64,000 bases of DNA. Source: Candidatus Gracilibacteria bacterium. Its GTDB lineage: Bacteria > Patescibacteriota > Gracilibacteria > BD1-5 > UBA2023. The stretch covers positions 1-64,000 of the forward strand of contig JAQUAB010000002.1 of NCBI GenBank assembly GCA_028687475.1. The letters are read 5' to 3'. The position numbers and the translations under genes are program-made. Every line of letters begins with the position of its first letter. Position 1 is the stretch's first letter. Shown here in pieces: positions 63,984 to 64,000 of the stretch. The notes beneath the pieces are model-generated. The model saw only the letters and a list, made by a program, of their open reading frames with translations. It was not told the DNA's origin and did no database searches.

Positions 63984-64000
63984 ATTTTTGATAGGTCTAC

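Noticed and set aside
1-64000. Standard code with many pseudogenes
   Set aside because: TGA falls at conserved glycines in dozens of genes, frames are otherwise uninterrupted and all genes end in TAA/TAG.
1-64000. TGA as tryptophan (table 4)
   Set aside because: Positions such as the GxxGxGKT P-loop and GFGD filter require Gly, and TGG is used normally for Trp.
1-64000. CRISPR arrays, transposases, integrases
   Set aside because: No spaced direct-repeat array and no recognisable mobile-element enzyme found.

Overview
The window is an AT-rich bacterial chromosome segment from a lineage that reads UGA as glycine (translation table 25), i.e. the Absconditabacteria (SR1) / Gracilibacteria branch of the Candidate Phyla Radiation. 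Every gene closed here ends in TAA or TAG. In-frame TGA falls on glycines that are near-invariant in their families: codon 4 of YchF, Walker A of UvrD and of a small kinase, the residue before the HtpX HExxH block, the ClpP GKRYAL loop and the GFGD filter of a K+ channel. All coordinates below assume TGA = Gly, so many genes are longer than a standard-code reading gives. Starts mostly follow pyrimidine-rich tracts rather than Shine-Dalgarno sequences, and several promoters have a TTGCAT/TTTGCA-like -35 box.

Layout: 1-420 end of an upstream gene, two dispersed repeats, a terminator. 421-7045 a membrane protein, then ileS preceded by two short copies of its own 5' end, each followed by a small enzyme gene (HAD phosphatase, P-loop kinase); IleRS itself carries two complete histidine-phosphatase domains. 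7150-12665 a metallophosphoesterase and a two-component cluster (two response regulators, a multi-TM sensor kinase, an unknown protein). 12800-16911 a frameshifted K+ channel, nrdB under a putative NrdR box, a small unknown gene and lepA. 16953-19605 a zinc-ribbon protein and a lytic transglycosylase on the minus strand. 19708-25377 pyrimidine synthesis: pyrC divergent from pyrD-pyrE-pyrF-PRPP-synthetase-like-pyrB, whose leader resembles an attenuator. 25547-29955 a DUF2178-type membrane protein with an XRE regulator, ndk, a RluD-type synthase, rbfA, ftsQ, nth. 29958-32741 (minus) AMMECR1, a membrane protein, lspA, cutA, an SLH protein. 32801-36772 (minus) HAD, HD hydrolase, MazG-like, a copied HD-gene start, a decayed gene, tyrS, clpP. 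37068-41083 an exported protein, small membrane proteins, ychF, and a discrete small-RNA unit with a 23S L1-stalk-like core. 41193-47537 ftsK, unknown genes, map, KTSC and YkgJ-like proteins, htpX, an AbrB-type regulator. 47567-54476 a lipoprotein adaptor plus RND pump, a Holliday-type endonuclease, a nucleosidase-like protein, tRNA-Gln. 54529-64000 a Rel stringent-response enzyme, a TIM-barrel protein, a wHTH regulator, a UvrD helicase, pirin, DUF1294, and a cytidylyltransferase.

The encoded functions are mostly housekeeping: translation, pyrimidine and dNTP supply, division, quality control and envelope. The most unusual features are (i) gene starts copied ahead of small nucleotide/phosphate-enzyme genes at two unrelated loci, (ii) an IleRS with two intact histidine-phosphatase insertions, and (iii) a free-standing RNA with a 23S rRNA domain V core. 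All functional calls come from reading motifs by eye; no database search was run.
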